Shown piece after piece: positions 1 to 9,792 of a stretch of DNA of 64,000 nucleotides. Position 1 is the first letter of the stretch, and the number at the start of each line of letters is the position of its first letter. Both the position numbers and the translations under genes were made by a program. The notes below the pieces were generated by a model, which was not told where the DNA came from, did not search any database, and saw only the letters and a program-made list of their open reading frames with translations. Source of the DNA: Pseudoalteromonas sp. P1-25 (GTDB taxonomy: Bacteria; Pseudomonadota; Gammaproteobacteria; Enterobacterales; Alteromonadaceae); NCBI RefSeq assembly GCF_001401805.1, contig NZ_LKDW01000010.1, positions 62,001 through 126,000 of the forward strand, written 5' to 3'.

Positions 1-201
1 GGTGGTAGTGTTGCCCATAATAATCAGCAAAACAGTTATTATAAACAAACGCACCTAGTCGAATTACTGATTCAAGTAGAAAACGGCGACCAATACATGG
101 TGGTACAAGACCAAGATCAGTCAATGCGCTTTAGTAAAGGTGATAACGTACGCCTTGTTTATTTAAGTGATAATACTGTAAGAGTAGACCGCGCTTACTA
201 A
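1..201 (+). CDS. C-terminal end of a glycine-zipper-type envelope lipoprotein (partial)
   Basis: An open frame enters from the left edge and stops with TAA at 199-201, giving 66 residues (GGSVAHNNQ... to ...TVRVDRAY). The piece has a short Gly-containing start, then a basic and polar tail with the phrases HLVELLIQVENGDQY and GDNVRLVYLSDNTVRV. From memory this resembles the C-terminal domain of SlyB-like glycine-zipper 2TM outer-membrane lipoproteins, which are general envelope proteins. The signal peptide and glycine zipper would lie outside the window, so the family call is tentative. A clear terminator follows. Confidence 0.55.
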   Translation, partial: GGSVAHNNQQNSYYKQTHLVELLIQVENGDQYMVVQDQDQSMRFSKGDNVRLVYLSDNTVRVDRAY

Positions 202-229
202 CAAACCGTACCAGCATTTTCACTTTAAT

Positions 230-258
230 AAAAAACGAGCTATTTAAGCTCGTTTTTT
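230..258. terminator. Bidirectional Rho-independent terminator
   Basis: A 12-bp inverted repeat (AAAAAACGAGCT at 230-241, AGCTCGTTTTTT at 247-258) encloses a 5-nt loop. It has A-runs on one side and T-runs on the other, so it can stop the upstream + strand gene and the convergent alaA gene. Confidence 0.85.
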
Positions 259-285
259 ATTTTACAACGCGTTAGTTTGAATTAA

Positions 286-1503
286 CTAAACTTGGCGATA
301 GTCTTTAAAAAAGCGCTGCATTTTAAGCATGGCACTAGACAAATCATCCTTATTAGGTAAAAACACCAATCTAAAGTGATCAGGCTCAGGCCAGTTAAAT
401 GCTCGCCCATGTACGAGTAATATTTTTTCTGCTTTGAGTAAATCAAACATCATTTTTTCATCATCAGTGACATTAAAATGCGCTGTGTCTACTTTGGCAA
501 ACGCGTAAAGCGCCCCTTTTGGCTTTTTACAACTTATACCTTCAATCGCATTAAGCCCACGCCAAGCAATATCACGTTGAACATACAATCGCCCGCCTGG
601 GTCTATTAAGCTGTCTATTGATTGTACGCCACCCAATGCTTGTTGAATTGCATATTGAGCTGGCACATTGGCACACAAGCGCATAGACGATAAAATATCT
701 AGCCCTTTACTTAGATCTTCCATTGCTGAGGTGCGCCCACTTAGTACCATCCACCCCATGCGTATACCTGCCGCACGATAAGTTTTAGCTAACCCATTAA
801 AGGTAATGATAGGTACGTCATCACACAGTGCACCAATAGAGGTATGGGTAATGCCATCATATAAAATCTTTTCGTAGATTTCATCGCTAAGCAATAACAG
901 CTTATGCTCGCGTGCTACATTAATTAACTCTTTTAATAAATCGTCACTATAAACCGCGCCAGTAGGATTATTGGGATTAATTAGCACAAGTGCTTTGGTT
1001 TTTGACGTAATTTTGCTTTTTATATCTGCAATATCAGGAAACCAATCTTGTTCTTCATCGCACAAGTAATGAACAGGGTTGCCGCCCGCTAATTTAACTG
1101 ACGCAGTCCACAGCGGGTAATCAGGTGCTGGAATAAGCACTTCGTCATCGTTATTTAATAGCGCTTGGGTGATCATTTGAATAAGTTCACTCACCCCATT
1201 ACCAATATAAATATTATCAACATCAAGGTTATGTAAACCCCGTTGCTGATAATGCTGATAAACCGCTACACGAGCTGAGTATAAACCTTTAGAGTCGCAA
1301 TAGCCCTGAGCCGAGTACAAATTACGAATAATATCGCGGTGCATGTCCTCTGGCATATCAAAACCAAATGCAGCAGGGTTACCAATATTAAGTTTTAGTA
1401 CTTTCTGACCCTCGTCCTCCATTTTTTTGGCTTGCGCTAAAACCGGCCCACGAATGTCATAGCATACACCTTCTAATTTGTGACTCTTTTTAATATCTGA
1501 CAT
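286..1503 (-). CDS. alaA: Alanine aminotransferase, PLP-dependent (AlaA/YfbQ type)
   Basis: A 405-residue class I/II (fold-type I) aminotransferase that makes alanine from pyruvate with glutamate as amino donor. Visible family features are the N-terminal IRGPVL segment, NPNNPTG near residues 177-182, SDEIYEK near 206-212 and the PLP-binding lysine K240 in FNGLAKTYRAAGIRMGW. A C-terminal FRLVFLPN holds the probable carboxylate-binding Arg. Length and motifs match E. coli AlaA closely. It is a single gene read towards the terminator at 230-258. Paralogous aspartate-type enzymes are the alternative, but the AGIRMGW motif and the start of the protein favour AlaA. Confidence 0.9.
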   Translation of the reverse strand: MSDIKKSHKLEGVCYDIRGPVLAQAKKMEDEGQKVLKLNIGNPAAFGFDMPEDMHRDIIRNLYSAQGYCDSKGLYSARVAVYQHYQQRGLHNLDVDNIYIGNGVSELIQMITQALLNNDDEVLIPAPDYPLWTASVKLAGGNPVHYLCDEEQDWFPDIADIKSKITSKTKALVLINPNNPTGAVYSDDLLKELINVAREHKLLLLSDEIYEKILYDGITHTSIGALCDDVPIITFNGLAKTYRAAGIRMGWMVLSGRTSAMEDLSKGLDILSSMRLCANVPAQYAIQQALGGVQSIDSLIDPGGRLYVQRDIAWRGLNAIEGISCKKPKGALYAFAKVDTAHFNVTDDEKMMFDLLKAEKILLVHGRAFNWPEPDHFRLVFLPNKDDLSSAMLKMQRFFKDYRQV

Positions 1504-1743
1504 TTTTACCTCTTTGCGGCGAACTGGCTTTATAGTATAAAAATTAAACTTAGTAATGCGAGGGGTATAATCGTTAAAATTGTGGTATCAGCCCAAGGAT
1601 GCTCCTTAGGCTATGCGATCTTTAATTTATTATCGAGAGGCCAAACACGCACTAAACGGTTCTAAGACTACCCTAGTAAAGGCGTAAAATGCTAGCGTAA
1701 TTAGTTGCTTAGTACTGAAATAAATTCACGTTGGCAAATAATG

Positions 1744-2088
1744 CTAGTTAGCCTCTAGCCAAGCTCTTAACTGCGCTTGTGAACCACTTACTTGAGCTAA
1801 CAAATCAGTAGATGCGTTAACTGCTTTTTCTACATTATCTTGATTTAAATTAAGCTCAACTTCTCGGGCCACCTCAGATAAACTCGTCGCACCAAACTGA
1901 GCTGCATTCGATTTTAAACTATGGGCGTGACGTATAGCCGCTTCTTTATCGTTACCAATAGTCGCTATTACTTCATTTGCAAGGCGCTCGAACTCACTAC
2001 AGCAAAATTCAAGTGTATCTTTAAACTGCTCGCCCAGTAACGACTGCATACTTTGCAAGGCAGCGTCATCTATTTGTATTTCTGTCAT
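1744..2088 (-). CDS. Orphan HPt (histidine phosphotransfer) domain protein
   Basis: A 114-residue, all-helical protein with the HPt signature RHAHSLKSNAAQFGA; H56 is the likely phosphorylated histidine (HxLKS/G pattern). Such proteins shuttle phosphate between hybrid sensor kinases and response regulators in the cytoplasm. No kinase or receiver gene is adjacent, so its partners are elsewhere and cannot be named from this window. The gene stands alone, with about 240 bp of non-coding sequence before alaA and a divergent tapT gene upstream. Confidence 0.85.
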   Translation of the reverse strand: MTEIQIDDAALQSMQSLLGEQFKDTLEFCCSEFERLANEVIATIGNDKEAAIRHAHSLKSNAAQFGATSLSEVAREVELNLNQDNVEKAVNASTDLLAQVSGSQAQLRAWLEAN

Positions 2089-2225
2089 ATTTTAAGCCCT
2101 TTTTAACATTCCGTGTCATTTTATAATTAATAGTATTACTGTATATCTATGCGTAAAAAAATCCAACTTTATTGCTTTATAAATGTATAATTATCAGAAT
2201 ACTCTCACTATAAAAAGTTTAAGTA

Positions 2226-2822
2226 ATGAGTCGCAAAATTTGTGAACGCTGTCAGTTCACGCCCTCAACCTGTATATGCAAGGCTGTTTCACGTATAAAT
2301 AACAAAGTTAGAGTTATTATTCTACAACACCCAAGCGAAGAAAAAATAGCTAAAAACACTGCAAAATTAGTTAATTTAAGCCTTACTGGTTGCGAAATAG
2401 TCAAAGGTGAAAATAATAACGATTTTGCAATACTAAAAAGCCTACCTTTAGAATCTACAGTTTTACTTTACCCTAATGAGCAGGCTATAAATTTAGATGA
2501 GAAAGCTCGCAGCGCTGAGATAAACAATATCACTCATTTAATTGTGATAGACGGCACATGGAAAAAAGCCTATAAAATTTTACAGCTCACCCCATTGCTA
2601 AGTAAGTTCAAAACCGTGAGCTTTAAGCAGTTGCCGAAAAACCGTTATGCTATTCGAAAAGCCCCCAGAGCTGATAGTCTCTCTACACTTGAGGCCGTTG
2701 CACATAGTTTGTCTTTATTAGAGCAGCTAGACCCTGCTCCACTTTATAATTTATTAGACGAATTAATAAAAAAACAAACCCAACACATGCCTGAACACGT
2801 AAAAGCCCGATACTTAAATTAA
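2226..2822 (+). CDS. tapT: DTW-domain tRNA-uridine aminocarboxypropyltransferase
   Basis: A 198-residue protein with the DGTW motif at residues 109-112 that names the DTW family, and an N-terminal cysteine cluster (C6, C9, C16, C18) that probably binds zinc. Characterised members (E. coli TapT/YfiP) transfer the 3-amino-3-carboxypropyl group of S-adenosylmethionine to a uridine to form acp3U in tRNA. The basic stretch PKNRYAIRKAPRADSLSTLEA is also typical. It sits 16 bp before the next gene and is probably co-transcribed with it. The specific tRNA position is inferred from family knowledge. Confidence 0.82.
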   Translation: MSRKICERCQFTPSTCICKAVSRINNKVRVIILQHPSEEKIAKNTAKLVNLSLTGCEIVKGENNNDFAILKSLPLESTVLLYPNEQAINLDEKARSAEINNITHLIVIDGTWKKAYKILQLTPLLSKFKTVSFKQLPKNRYAIRKAPRADSLSTLEAVAHSLSLLEQLDPAPLYNLLDELIKKQTQHMPEHVKARYLN

Positions 2823-2838
2823 CCACACTTAAATTATA

Positions 2839-3621
2839 ATGCGTAGTTACCCAAACAGACTAAAACGAGGCTTTACTCGCCAAGGCCCCGATTACCGCTT
2901 TGACGACCAAGTCGACTTTAGCGATATTAGAGACACCTTTGGTTTTAGGTCTATGGTGATCGGTAAATGGGTAACCAAAGAAGAGCGTTTTATTAGTGCA
3001 AACTTAATTTACGATGCCCTCGCCGACCTTGCTCAAATACTGCATTTACCGCCCAAAGCCATTGGCCTGCGCGGCAAACTAAATTTTGCCTTTGGGCACG
3101 GTGGACAAAAAGGTGTGCAAGCGCATTATAACGCAGCCTCACAAACCCTTGCGCTTGCTAAAAACGCGGGCGGTGGCGCACTTGCTCACGAGTGGTTTCA
3201 TGCATTTGACCACCATATAAGCGAGCATTTATTTGCAGCTAAACCTCGCTTTGGATTTGCATCAAAATTATGGCTTTCAAATACACCTAACTTAGCTCAC
3301 CCTCTAAATAAAGCGCTAAACGATTTTTACAAAGAAGTATTTTTAGATTGTCATGGAGAAGATGCAAATGAATTTGTACAAACATGCATTAAACACGACC
3401 AAGCGCATAACATGAACTACATGAGCATGCCTGAGGAGTTAGCAGCACGCTGCTTTGAAGCCTGCATAGATGCCCACAGCACTATTCAAAATAGCTTTTT
3501 AGTCAGTGGCTTAAAAAGCAGTAATTTAATATATCCAAGTGCTGAACATGTTAATAAAGCAAATAAAGCGCTTAACCATTATTTTGAACTACTAGGTTAT
3601 GCACTTCATCAATTTCAATAA
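2839..3621 (+). CDS. CLCA_X-like putative zinc metalloprotease
   Basis: A 260-residue protein without a signal peptide. Its core is an HExxH motif, HEWFH at residues 117-121, preceded by GGGALA and followed by AFDHH; a possible glutamate ligand lies downstream in MPEELAARCFEA. From memory this resembles the proteins annotated CLCA_X and the metalloprotease-like LPD1 domain found in large phage or plasmid polyvalent proteins. It begins 16 bp after tapT, so the two are probably one transcription unit. No substrate is known to me. The motif is seen, the protease activity is inferred. Confidence 0.6.
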   Translation: MRSYPNRLKRGFTRQGPDYRFDDQVDFSDIRDTFGFRSMVIGKWVTKEERFISANLIYDALADLAQILHLPPKAIGLRGKLNFAFGHGGQKGVQAHYNAASQTLALAKNAGGGALAHEWFHAFDHHISEHLFAAKPRFGFASKLWLSNTPNLAHPLNKALNDFYKEVFLDCHGEDANEFVQTCIKHDQAHNMNYMSMPEELAARCFEACIDAHSTIQNSFLVSGLKSSNLIYPSAEHVNKANKALNHYFELLGYALHQFQ

Positions 3622-3717
3622 GTCACAAGCTACCTTGTAAATTTTATTTACGTGAAAAATCTTATATTTAAACTATCCTATCCTAAAGAATAAATAGTTT
3701 AAATAAGTAGCATTTAA

Positions 3718-4377
3718 ATGGTAAATACTGATCCTACATATAAAAAGCGCAGTGCTATCTCTTTTGTTTATATTGTTCCTTTAACTGTTATAGCGATTTT
3801 ATCTATTTGTATACACTTTATGCTTGAAGAAGTCATTGAAGCGCAATCCGATACGGGGAAAATAGTTAATGTAAGTGGCCAACAAAGAATGCTCTCACAA
3901 CGGGTAAGCATGTTTACATTAGAGTATTTAATGTATGGCTCGCAGGATTCAAAATTACTGGCCATTAATGCTTTAAACTCTTTAAAAAATAATCATAAGT
4001 ACTTATTGAGTGAGCACTACGGGGCGCAAGTATTAGGTAACGAAAGCCCACTATCAGACGAGCTATTAGCAATGTATTTTAAAGAGCCAATTAATGTTGA
4101 TAAAAAATTAAGGATGTTTTCAGATAGAGTTGAAGAGGTACTGAAAATAAAAACACAAACACTTAATTTAGATACAGCTCAAGAAAGCTTTTTTTCTTTA
4201 GCAAAAGAGCCGCTTTTAAAAGCATTTAATGCGGTGGTTATACAGTACGAAAAAGAAAGTGTTGATCGAATTAAAAAACTACATACTATTCAAGGTATTG
4301 TAATTATTGTAATTTTACTATCTATTGTAGTAGAGCTTTTACTCGTTTATAAAGCCAGAAATAAAAAACAGATTTAA
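3718..4377 (+). CDS. Membrane sensor with a PilJ-type domain and no output domain
   Basis: A 219-residue protein with an N-terminal membrane helix (about 15-35) and a C-terminal helix (about 190-210) that bracket a periplasmic helical domain. The domain contains the PilJ/NarX-like signature SGQQRMLSQRV near residues 54-64, as in the N-terminal sensor of type IV pilus chemoreceptors and some nitrate sensors. After the second helix only about ten residues remain (KARNKKQI), so no HAMP, methyl-accepting, kinase or GGDEF output domain is encoded. It may act through a partner protein or be a truncated receptor. It is monocistronic, with a terminator behind it. Confidence 0.75.
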   Translation: MVNTDPTYKKRSAISFVYIVPLTVIAILSICIHFMLEEVIEAQSDTGKIVNVSGQQRMLSQRVSMFTLEYLMYGSQDSKLLAINALNSLKNNHKYLLSEHYGAQVLGNESPLSDELLAMYFKEPINVDKKLRMFSDRVEEVLKIKTQTLNLDTAQESFFSLAKEPLLKAFNAVVIQYEKESVDRIKKLHTIQGIVIIVILLSIVVELLLVYKARNKKQI

Positions 4378-4400
4378 TATTAGTTCGCTCAGTTAAGTAA

Positions 4401-4445
4401 TTAAGCGTTTAAACTAGCTAACAACACGGCCATTTAAACGCTTAA
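4401..4445. terminator. Convergent (bidirectional) terminator-like inverted repeat
   Basis: A perfect 13-bp inverted repeat, TTAAGCGTTTAAA at 4401-4413 and TTTAAACGCTTAA at 4433-4445, with a 19-nt loop. It lies between two convergent genes. It is weak in GC, so it may be only a partial terminator. Confidence 0.6.
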
Positions 4446-4458
4446 AAACTTTATATTG

Positions 4459-5046
4459 TTATAAGTTATCATCACTAATGCGGCTTGCTACTGCACTGCT
4501 TTGATCTTTATATTTTGCATCTTTACGGATGTTGTATGGCTTTTCGCACGGGCCTGAAAGCATTTCAAAACTCATTGCACCAATTTTCATCATTGGGCGC
4601 AGCGCTAGTGGTAACTTACCTGAGTTATAAAATTCTAAAACAATATTGCCACTCCAACCTGGGTCGATTCTGTGTGCTGTTACATGCACCATTAAACCTA
4701 AGCGGGCAAGCGATGAACGCCCATCTAACCAACCGACTATATCAGCAGGTAATGTTACTTTTTCATGGGTAATGGCCAGCGCAAGCTCGCCTGGGTGTAA
4801 AAAGAAAGCTTCCCCATCAGCAAGCTCAATCTCTTCACTCATTATTGATTCCATAGCTTTATTAAGCTGATCTTTAGGGCCACTTAAATCTACGTACGCT
4901 GCATTGTGTGCGTTAAAAGTTCTAAATTTATTCCCTAGGCGCAAGTCTGCTGTTACGCCCGAAATCATCTCGCTCGTTGGCGCAGGCTCAATAACAATAC
5001 GGCCGTCATTTAGGTATTCTTTTATATGTGTGTCTGAAAGTCTCAT
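4459..5046 (-). CDS. dcd: dCTP deaminase
   Basis: A 195-residue trimeric deaminase that converts dCTP to dUTP, feeding dTMP synthesis. The conserved block [13 protein letters not shown] (about 105-117) carries the nucleotide-binding Arg and Ser residues, and VLEFYNSG contains the catalytic glutamate E138. The N-terminal MRLSD start and the total length match the E. coli enzyme. It starts 2 bp after the apbC stop, so it is probably co-transcribed with apbC; this neighbourhood is common in gammaproteobacteria. Confidence 0.95.
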   Translation of the reverse strand: MRLSDTHIKEYLNDGRIVIEPAPTSEMISGVTADLRLGNKFRTFNAHNAAYVDLSGPKDQLNKAMESIMSEEIELADGEAFFLHPGELALAITHEKVTLPADIVGWLDGRSSLARLGLMVHVTAHRIDPGWSGNIVLEFYNSGKLPLALRPMMKIGAMSFEMLSGPCEKPYNIRKDAKYKDQSSAVASRISDDNL

Positions 5047-5048
5047 TT

Positions 5049-6125
5049 TTAATCTTCTGTAATCACAATTTCAACACTGCTTTGGTGTTGCTGATAAAAA
5101 AGCGTGCTGGCAATCAGTCTTGCCGCAGCACTGTATGTGTCGCTAATAGCTGCGCTAGTATCGCTGGCAATAAGTTTACCCTGTTCTGAATATTCACGAA
5201 TATCTATAGCAAGTGGAATATGGCTTAACACCGGTACGCCGTGTTTATGGGCCAGTTTTTCTGCGCCATCTTTACCAAACACATGGTTTGCTTCACCACA
5301 ATGAGTACAAATGTAATGGCTCATATTTTCAATTAAACCAAGCACAGGTACGTTTACTTTATTAAACATAGCAATGCCCTTTTGCGCATCGGCTAAAGCT
5401 AAATCTTGTGGCGTAGTCACAATAACCGTACCACTGGCTGGTACTTTTTGGCTCATAGTTAGCTGTATATCACCGGTACCTGGCGGCATATCAACAATCA
5501 GATAATCAAGTTCACCCCAATCTGTTTCGTTTAACAATTGGTTAAGCGCTCCAGATGCCATGGGGCCTCGCCACACTGTTGCGTCATCACTTGGCACTAA
5601 AAAGCCGATTGACTGGGCTTTGATCCCATTAGCGTTAAACGGCTGTAATAGTTTGTTATCTTTAGTTTGTGGCTCTGCGCCTACAAGCCCCAATAACATA
5701 GGAATAGATGGTCCATAAATATCGGCATCTAAAATCCCTACTTTAGCGCCTTCATTTTTAAGCGCACCCGCTAAATTTACCGCGGTAGTTGATTTACCCA
5801 CACCGCCTTTACCCGAGGCAACCAGCACAATATGTTTAATGGCTTTAAATTTTGCAGGTTCATTTATGATAACCGAAGAGTCTATGGTTACTGGTGTTTT
5901 TATACTTTCACTTACATGCTGCTCAACAAGTGGCATTTCTGATTGCGCTGCAAAAGGCAGTATCAGTTTTATACGTATTGATTTATCGTCATTTTGTGAA
6001 ATGCTATCAATAAAGCTTTCATCAATACCCACGGCAAACGCCGCGCTACGATACGCCGCTAAAGCGGTAATAATCGGTTGTTTTTGAACCGATTTAGAGG
6101 AGAATAGTTTCGACAGTCCAAACAT
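5049..6125 (-). CDS. apbC: Iron-sulfur cluster carrier ATPase (Mrp/ApbC family)
   Basis: A 358-residue P-loop protein of the Mrp/NBP35 family that binds and delivers Fe-S clusters in the cytoplasm. The deviant Walker A motif [10 protein letters not shown] is at 104-113, with VDMPPGTGD and the cluster-binding CxxC in HYICTHCGE near residue 270. The first 90 residues form a small domain like the MIP18/DUF59 module, with weak similarity. It is divergent from metG, an arrangement widely kept in gammaproteobacteria, and precedes dcd. Confidence 0.93.
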   Translation of the reverse strand: MFGLSKLFSSKSVQKQPIITALAAYRSAAFAVGIDESFIDSISQNDDKSIRIKLILPFAAQSEMPLVEQHVSESIKTPVTIDSSVIINEPAKFKAIKHIVLVASGKGGVGKSTTAVNLAGALKNEGAKVGILDADIYGPSIPMLLGLVGAEPQTKDNKLLQPFNANGIKAQSIGFLVPSDDATVWRGPMASGALNQLLNETDWGELDYLIVDMPPGTGDIQLTMSQKVPASGTVIVTTPQDLALADAQKGIAMFNKVNVPVLGLIENMSHYICTHCGEANHVFGKDGAEKLAHKHGVPVLSHIPLAIDIREYSEQGKLIASDTSAAISDTYSAAARLIASTLFYQQHQSSVEIVITED

Positions 6126-6312
6126 AGCAATTAAATAGCGTTTCTTTGATGAAAAGTGCCACAGAATTATGTAACATTCAGGGCATTAACACCAGTCAAT
6201 TAACAAAAATCCATAAGCTAAGCGACCTATTAGTCCTAAGCTTATTGATAAATTAATGATAATCGCCTTTTTTGTAGTAAAAAGGGTGATTTATCCTCAA
6301 TTCGGAATGATT

Positions 6313-8334
6313 ATGACGCAGCGAAAGATCCTCATTACCAGCGCATTACCTTATGCAAATGGCCCTACCCACTTAGGCCATTTATTGGAATATATTCAAA
6401 CTGATATTTGGTCACGTTTTCAAAAACTACAAGGCCATGAAGCGTATTATGTTTGCGCCGACGATGCTCACGGCACGCCAATTATGCTTAATGCGCAAAA
6501 GCAAGGGATCACGCCTGAAGAAATGGTTAAAAATGTAAGCATTGAACGCCAACGCGACTTTGCCGACTTTAACATTAAGTTTGATAACTACCACAGCACC
6601 CACAGCTCAGAAAATAAAGAATTGAGTGAGCTTATTTATAACCGTCTAAACGATGCTGGTCATATTAAAAAGCACACCATTTCACAGTTATTCGACCCTG
6701 AGAAAGGCATATTTTTGCCCGATCGCTTTGTAACAGGCACTTGCCCTACGTGTAAGTCTGAAAACCAAAATGGCGATAGCTGTGACTCGTGTGGCGCAAC
6801 TTATAGTCCTACCGAATTAATAAACCCGCGCTCGGTAATGTCAGGTGCTGAACCTATTTTAAAAGATTCAGAGCACTACTTTTTTGACCTGCCAGCATTT
6901 GAAGGCATGTTAAAAGAGTGGTTACACTCAGGTACTATTCAGCAAGAAATGGCTAACAAACTAGATGAGTGGTTTACCGATGGCCTGCAACAGTGGGATA
7001 TCAGCCGCGATGCACCTTACTTTGGTTTTGAAATTCCAAACGCACCTGGTAAATATTTTTACGTGTGGTTAGATGCGCCTATTGGCTACATGGCCAGCTT
7101 TAAAAACTTGTGTGACGAAAAAGGCCTCGACTTTGATGCATTTTGGGCTGAGGGTTCTGATGCTGAGCTGTACCACTTTATTGGTAAAGACATTATTTAC
7201 TTCCACAGCTTATTTTGGCCAGCCATGCTAGAAGGCGCTAACTTTAGAAAACCAACCAATGTATTTGCTCATGGTTTTGTAACCGTAAATGGCGAAAAAA
7301 TGTCTAAATCTAAGGGTACGTTTATTAAAGCGCGTACTTACCTTGATAACTTAGACCCAGAATATTTACGTTATTACTACGCAGCTAAATTAAACAGCGG
7401 CATTATTGACCTTGATTTAAACCTAGAAGACTTTGCACAACGTGTAAATTCAGACCTAGTAGGTAAAGTAGTTAACATAGCAAGCCGTTGTGCGGGCTTT
7501 ATTACTAAAAAGTTCGACGGTAAATTAAGCAGTACAATCATGCAGCCAGAGCTACTTGAAGAATTTCAAGCTGCTGCTCCAAGCATTACTGCTCATTATG
7601 AAAACCGTGAATACAGCCGCGCTATTCGTGAAATTATGGCCCTTGCCGACAAAGCAAACCAATTTATTGATGCCGCAGCACCTTGGGTACTTATTAAAGA
7701 TGAAGCAAAACAACAAGAAGCGCACGAAGTGTGCTCGCTTGGCCTTAACTTGTTCCGTGTTTTAATTACCTATTTAAAACCTGTATTACCAGGTATGGCT
7801 GCAAACGTAGAAGCCTTTTTAAACGATGACTTAGCGTGGGATGGTGTTCAAAATGCACTAGTAAACCACCCTATTAATAAGTTTAAGCCGTTAATGCAAC
7901 GTGTAGAAATGGACAAAGTGAACAAAATGGTAGAAGAATCAAAAGAAAGCTTAGAATCAAAAGTAACAATTGACCCTAATAGCCCACTTGCAAAAGAGCC
8001 AATTGCGGATGAAATTGAATTTGATGACTTTGCAAAAGTAGACTTACGCGTAGCCAAAATTGCCAAAGCAGAACACGTTGAAGGTGCTGACAAGCTACTT
8101 AAACTTACACTTGATTTAGGCGGCGAAACTCGCCAAGTGTTTGCGGGGATTAAATCGGCCTACGCACCAGAAGACATTGAGGGCAAACTTACTGTAATGG
8201 TTGCAAACCTTAAACCACGTAAAATGCGCTTTGGTATGTCAGAGGGTATGGTATTAGCTGCAGGCCCTGGCGGTAAAGAAATTTACATTCTTAACCCAGA
8301 TGATGGCTCTGAGCCTGGTATGCGTGTAATGTAA
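6313..8334 (+). CDS. metG: Methionyl-tRNA synthetase
   Basis: Class I synthetase charging tRNA-Met, here 673 residues. Motifs are the HIGH-like PTHLGHLLE near the N-terminus, the zinc knuckle CPTC...[23 protein letters not shown], and the signature KMSKS in [11 protein letters not shown]. The last about 110 residues form the EMAP/Trbp111 tRNA-binding dimerisation domain (DLRVAKI...[15 protein letters not shown]). An upstream in-frame ATG at 6256 would add 19 residues unlike the family. ATG 6313 is preferred because [17 protein letters not shown] matches the usual start and GGA lies 6 nt upstream. A strong terminator follows. Confidence 0.95.
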   Translation: MTQRKILITSALPYANGPTHLGHLLEYIQTDIWSRFQKLQGHEAYYVCADDAHGTPIMLNAQKQGITPEEMVKNVSIERQRDFADFNIKFDNYHSTHSSENKELSELIYNRLNDAGHIKKHTISQLFDPEKGIFLPDRFVTGTCPTCKSENQNGDSCDSCGATYSPTELINPRSVMSGAEPILKDSEHYFFDLPAFEGMLKEWLHSGTIQQEMANKLDEWFTDGLQQWDISRDAPYFGFEIPNAPGKYFYVWLDAPIGYMASFKNLCDEKGLDFDAFWAEGSDAELYHFIGKDIIYFHSLFWPAMLEGANFRKPTNVFAHGFVTVNGEKMSKSKGTFIKARTYLDNLDPEYLRYYYAAKLNSGIIDLDLNLEDFAQRVNSDLVGKVVNIASRCAGFITKKFDGKLSSTIMQPELLEEFQAAAPSITAHYENREYSRAIREIMALADKANQFIDAAAPWVLIKDEAKQQEAHEVCSLGLNLFRVLITYLKPVLPGMAANVEAFLNDDLAWDGVQNALVNHPINKFKPLMQRVEMDKVNKMVEESKESLESKVTIDPNSPLAKEPIADEIEFDDFAKVDLRVAKIAKAEHVEGADKLLKLTLDLGGETRQVFAGIKSAYAPEDIEGKLTVMVANLKPRKMRFGMSEGMVLAAGPGGKEIYILNPDDGSEPGMRVM

Positions 8335-8346
8335 TTTATTACTTAT

Positions 8347-8378
8347 AAAAAACCGCTGATATTTCAGCGGTTTTTTTT
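8347..8378 (+). terminator. Rho-independent terminator after metG
   Basis: Stem CCGCTGA (8353-8359) and TCAGCGG (8364-8370) with a 4-nt loop, flanked by A-runs and a run of eight T. It lies 12 bp after the metG stop. Confidence 0.9.
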
Positions 8379-8436
8379 ATAGTTAAAAAAAACGCTGATA
8401 GATAAGTCTCTTAATAAAATAAAGTGAATTAAAATT

Positions 8437-9081
8437 ATGAGCCAAATTTTAAATGCCCACAGAATAAAAATAAGCAAGAAAATAAGGCAAGATAAATTGG
8501 TGGCTATTATTCGCTTAAAGCAACAAAGCGATGTAGCCCCCTTAATTAATTGCTTAGTTAATGCAGGCATTAACGCACTAGAAATCACCTCAAATACACC
8601 AGGCTTTGAGCAAGAAATAACAAAAGCACGTGCTGCTTATAAAAATACCCTGATTGGCGCTGGCACAATAATTAACACCGCCCTTGCGCAACAAGCGATT
8701 GATGCTGGTGCGCAATTTTTAGTTACACCCAATACTAATCAAGCCGTTGTAGAGCTTGCCCACCGCCATGGTTTACCTGTGTTAATGGGGGCACTCACCC
8801 CTACCGATGTCGCCAATGCTATAGACTATGGCGCCGATATTATTAAGGTTTTTCCTGCAGGTAGTATGGGGGTTAATTACTTTAAAGCGCTAACGGGGCC
8901 TTTTTCTGATGTGCCATTAATGCCCGTAGGCGGCATTAACTTAGACAACCTAACAGATTGGTTTGAAGCGGGGGCAAGCGCAGTGGCAGTAAGTAGTGAT
9001 TTTAGTAAGCCGATAAACAACAACCATCAATACGACACATTAAGCCAATTGGTGTGCAAATACATATCAGCGCTTGCTTAA
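8437..9081 (+). CDS. eda: KDPG/KHG aldolase (2-keto-3-deoxy-6-phosphogluconate aldolase)
   Basis: A 214-residue class I aldolase that splits KDPG to pyruvate and glyceraldehyde-3-phosphate in the Entner-Doudoroff pathway, and also acts on 4-hydroxy-2-oxoglutarate. The Schiff-base lysine is K137 in DIIKVFPA, with the catalytic glutamate E49 in LEITSNTPG; GAGTI (74-78) and PVGGI form the phosphate site. It is alone here; edd, zwf and pgl are not adjacent, so its main role (sugar acids or hydroxyproline/glyoxylate metabolism) cannot be told. It converges on the molybdenum cofactor operon with no obvious terminator in the 66-bp gap. Confidence 0.9.
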   Translation: MSQILNAHRIKISKKIRQDKLVAIIRLKQQSDVAPLINCLVNAGINALEITSNTPGFEQEITKARAAYKNTLIGAGTIINTALAQQAIDAGAQFLVTPNTNQAVVELAHRHGLPVLMGALTPTDVANAIDYGADIIKVFPAGSMGVNYFKALTGPFSDVPLMPVGGINLDNLTDWFEAGASAVAVSSDFSKPINNNHQYDTLSQLVCKYISALA

Positions 9082-9147
9082 CAAACTAAATAATACTGGC
9101 TAAAAGTGAGCTTTTATTAAGGGTAATCCAGCTTTAATAACGCTCTT

Positions 9148-9792
9148 TTAAATACCTAATTTCTTTTTGATTTTAGTTTGCCACTCGAGTGCAAGTTCGG
9201 GTAATTCAAGTGCCGCTAATAATACGTTTTCATAATCTGGGTATTGTTTATCAAAGAACGCCTGAAACAACGTTTTAACCGAAATATTATGCGAAGCTTT
9301 ATATTCAATAGTAACTGTATCACCCGTTTTAGCCACCCCCTGCTCAAGTACTCTAAAATAAACACCCGTGTGATAATACTGCGTAAACAGTTTTAGGCTT
9401 TGTTTATTATTAAGTGCAATAGCCAATTTAAAGCAAGGCACACGCGGCTGGCTTACCTCAAGCAGTGCAGTACCTACACGAATACGATCGCCTATATGAA
9501 TGTTTTGCTCATCAAGATCTGAAATTGTAAAGTTTTCGCCAAAGGCACCGACTGCTAAATCATCATTTTTTAGGGTGCGTTTCCAGTAAGCATAATGATT
9601 ATGTGAAAACGCATAAACCGCTTTATCCACCCCACCGTGATTAACTAAATCTGCTTGTTCATCACCTATTATATTTAGCTTTTCAATAACAACAGGCGCA
9701 CTGGTTGGCGTTTTAAAAATACCGGTTTTAACTTCTTTGCCGTTATGAACAACCGTTTTTATTTTAGAGATATTGGTAGAGATTATCTGCAT
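9148..9792 (-). CDS. MOSC-domain protein (YiiM-like)
   Basis: A 214-residue MOSC-family protein followed by the C-terminal 3-alpha region typical of YiiM. The conserved cysteine C120 in QPRVPCFKLA is where family members ligate the molybdenum cofactor. YiiM reduces N-hydroxylated bases and gives resistance to 6-N-hydroxylaminopurine. It starts directly after the moaE stop, with no gap, as the last gene of the nasC-nasA-moa unit. The context supports a cofactor-using or cofactor-handling role; its physiological substrate here is inferred. Confidence 0.82.
   Translation of the reverse strand: MQIISTNISKIKTVVHNGKEVKTGIFKTPTSAPVVIEKLNIIGDEQADLVNHGGVDKAVYAFSHNHYAYWKRTLKNDDLAVGAFGENFTISDLDEQNIHIGDRIRVGTALLEVSQPRVPCFKLAIALNNKQSLKLFTQYYHTGVYFRVLEQGVAKTGDTVTIEYKASHNISVKTLFQAFFDKQYPDYENVLLAALELPELALEWQTKIKKKLGI

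Noticed and set aside
6256..6312. N-terminal extension of metG from the ATG at 6256
   Set aside because: The added 19 residues do not match the family start and lie in the promoter region shared with apbC; ATG 6313 has the ribosome site.
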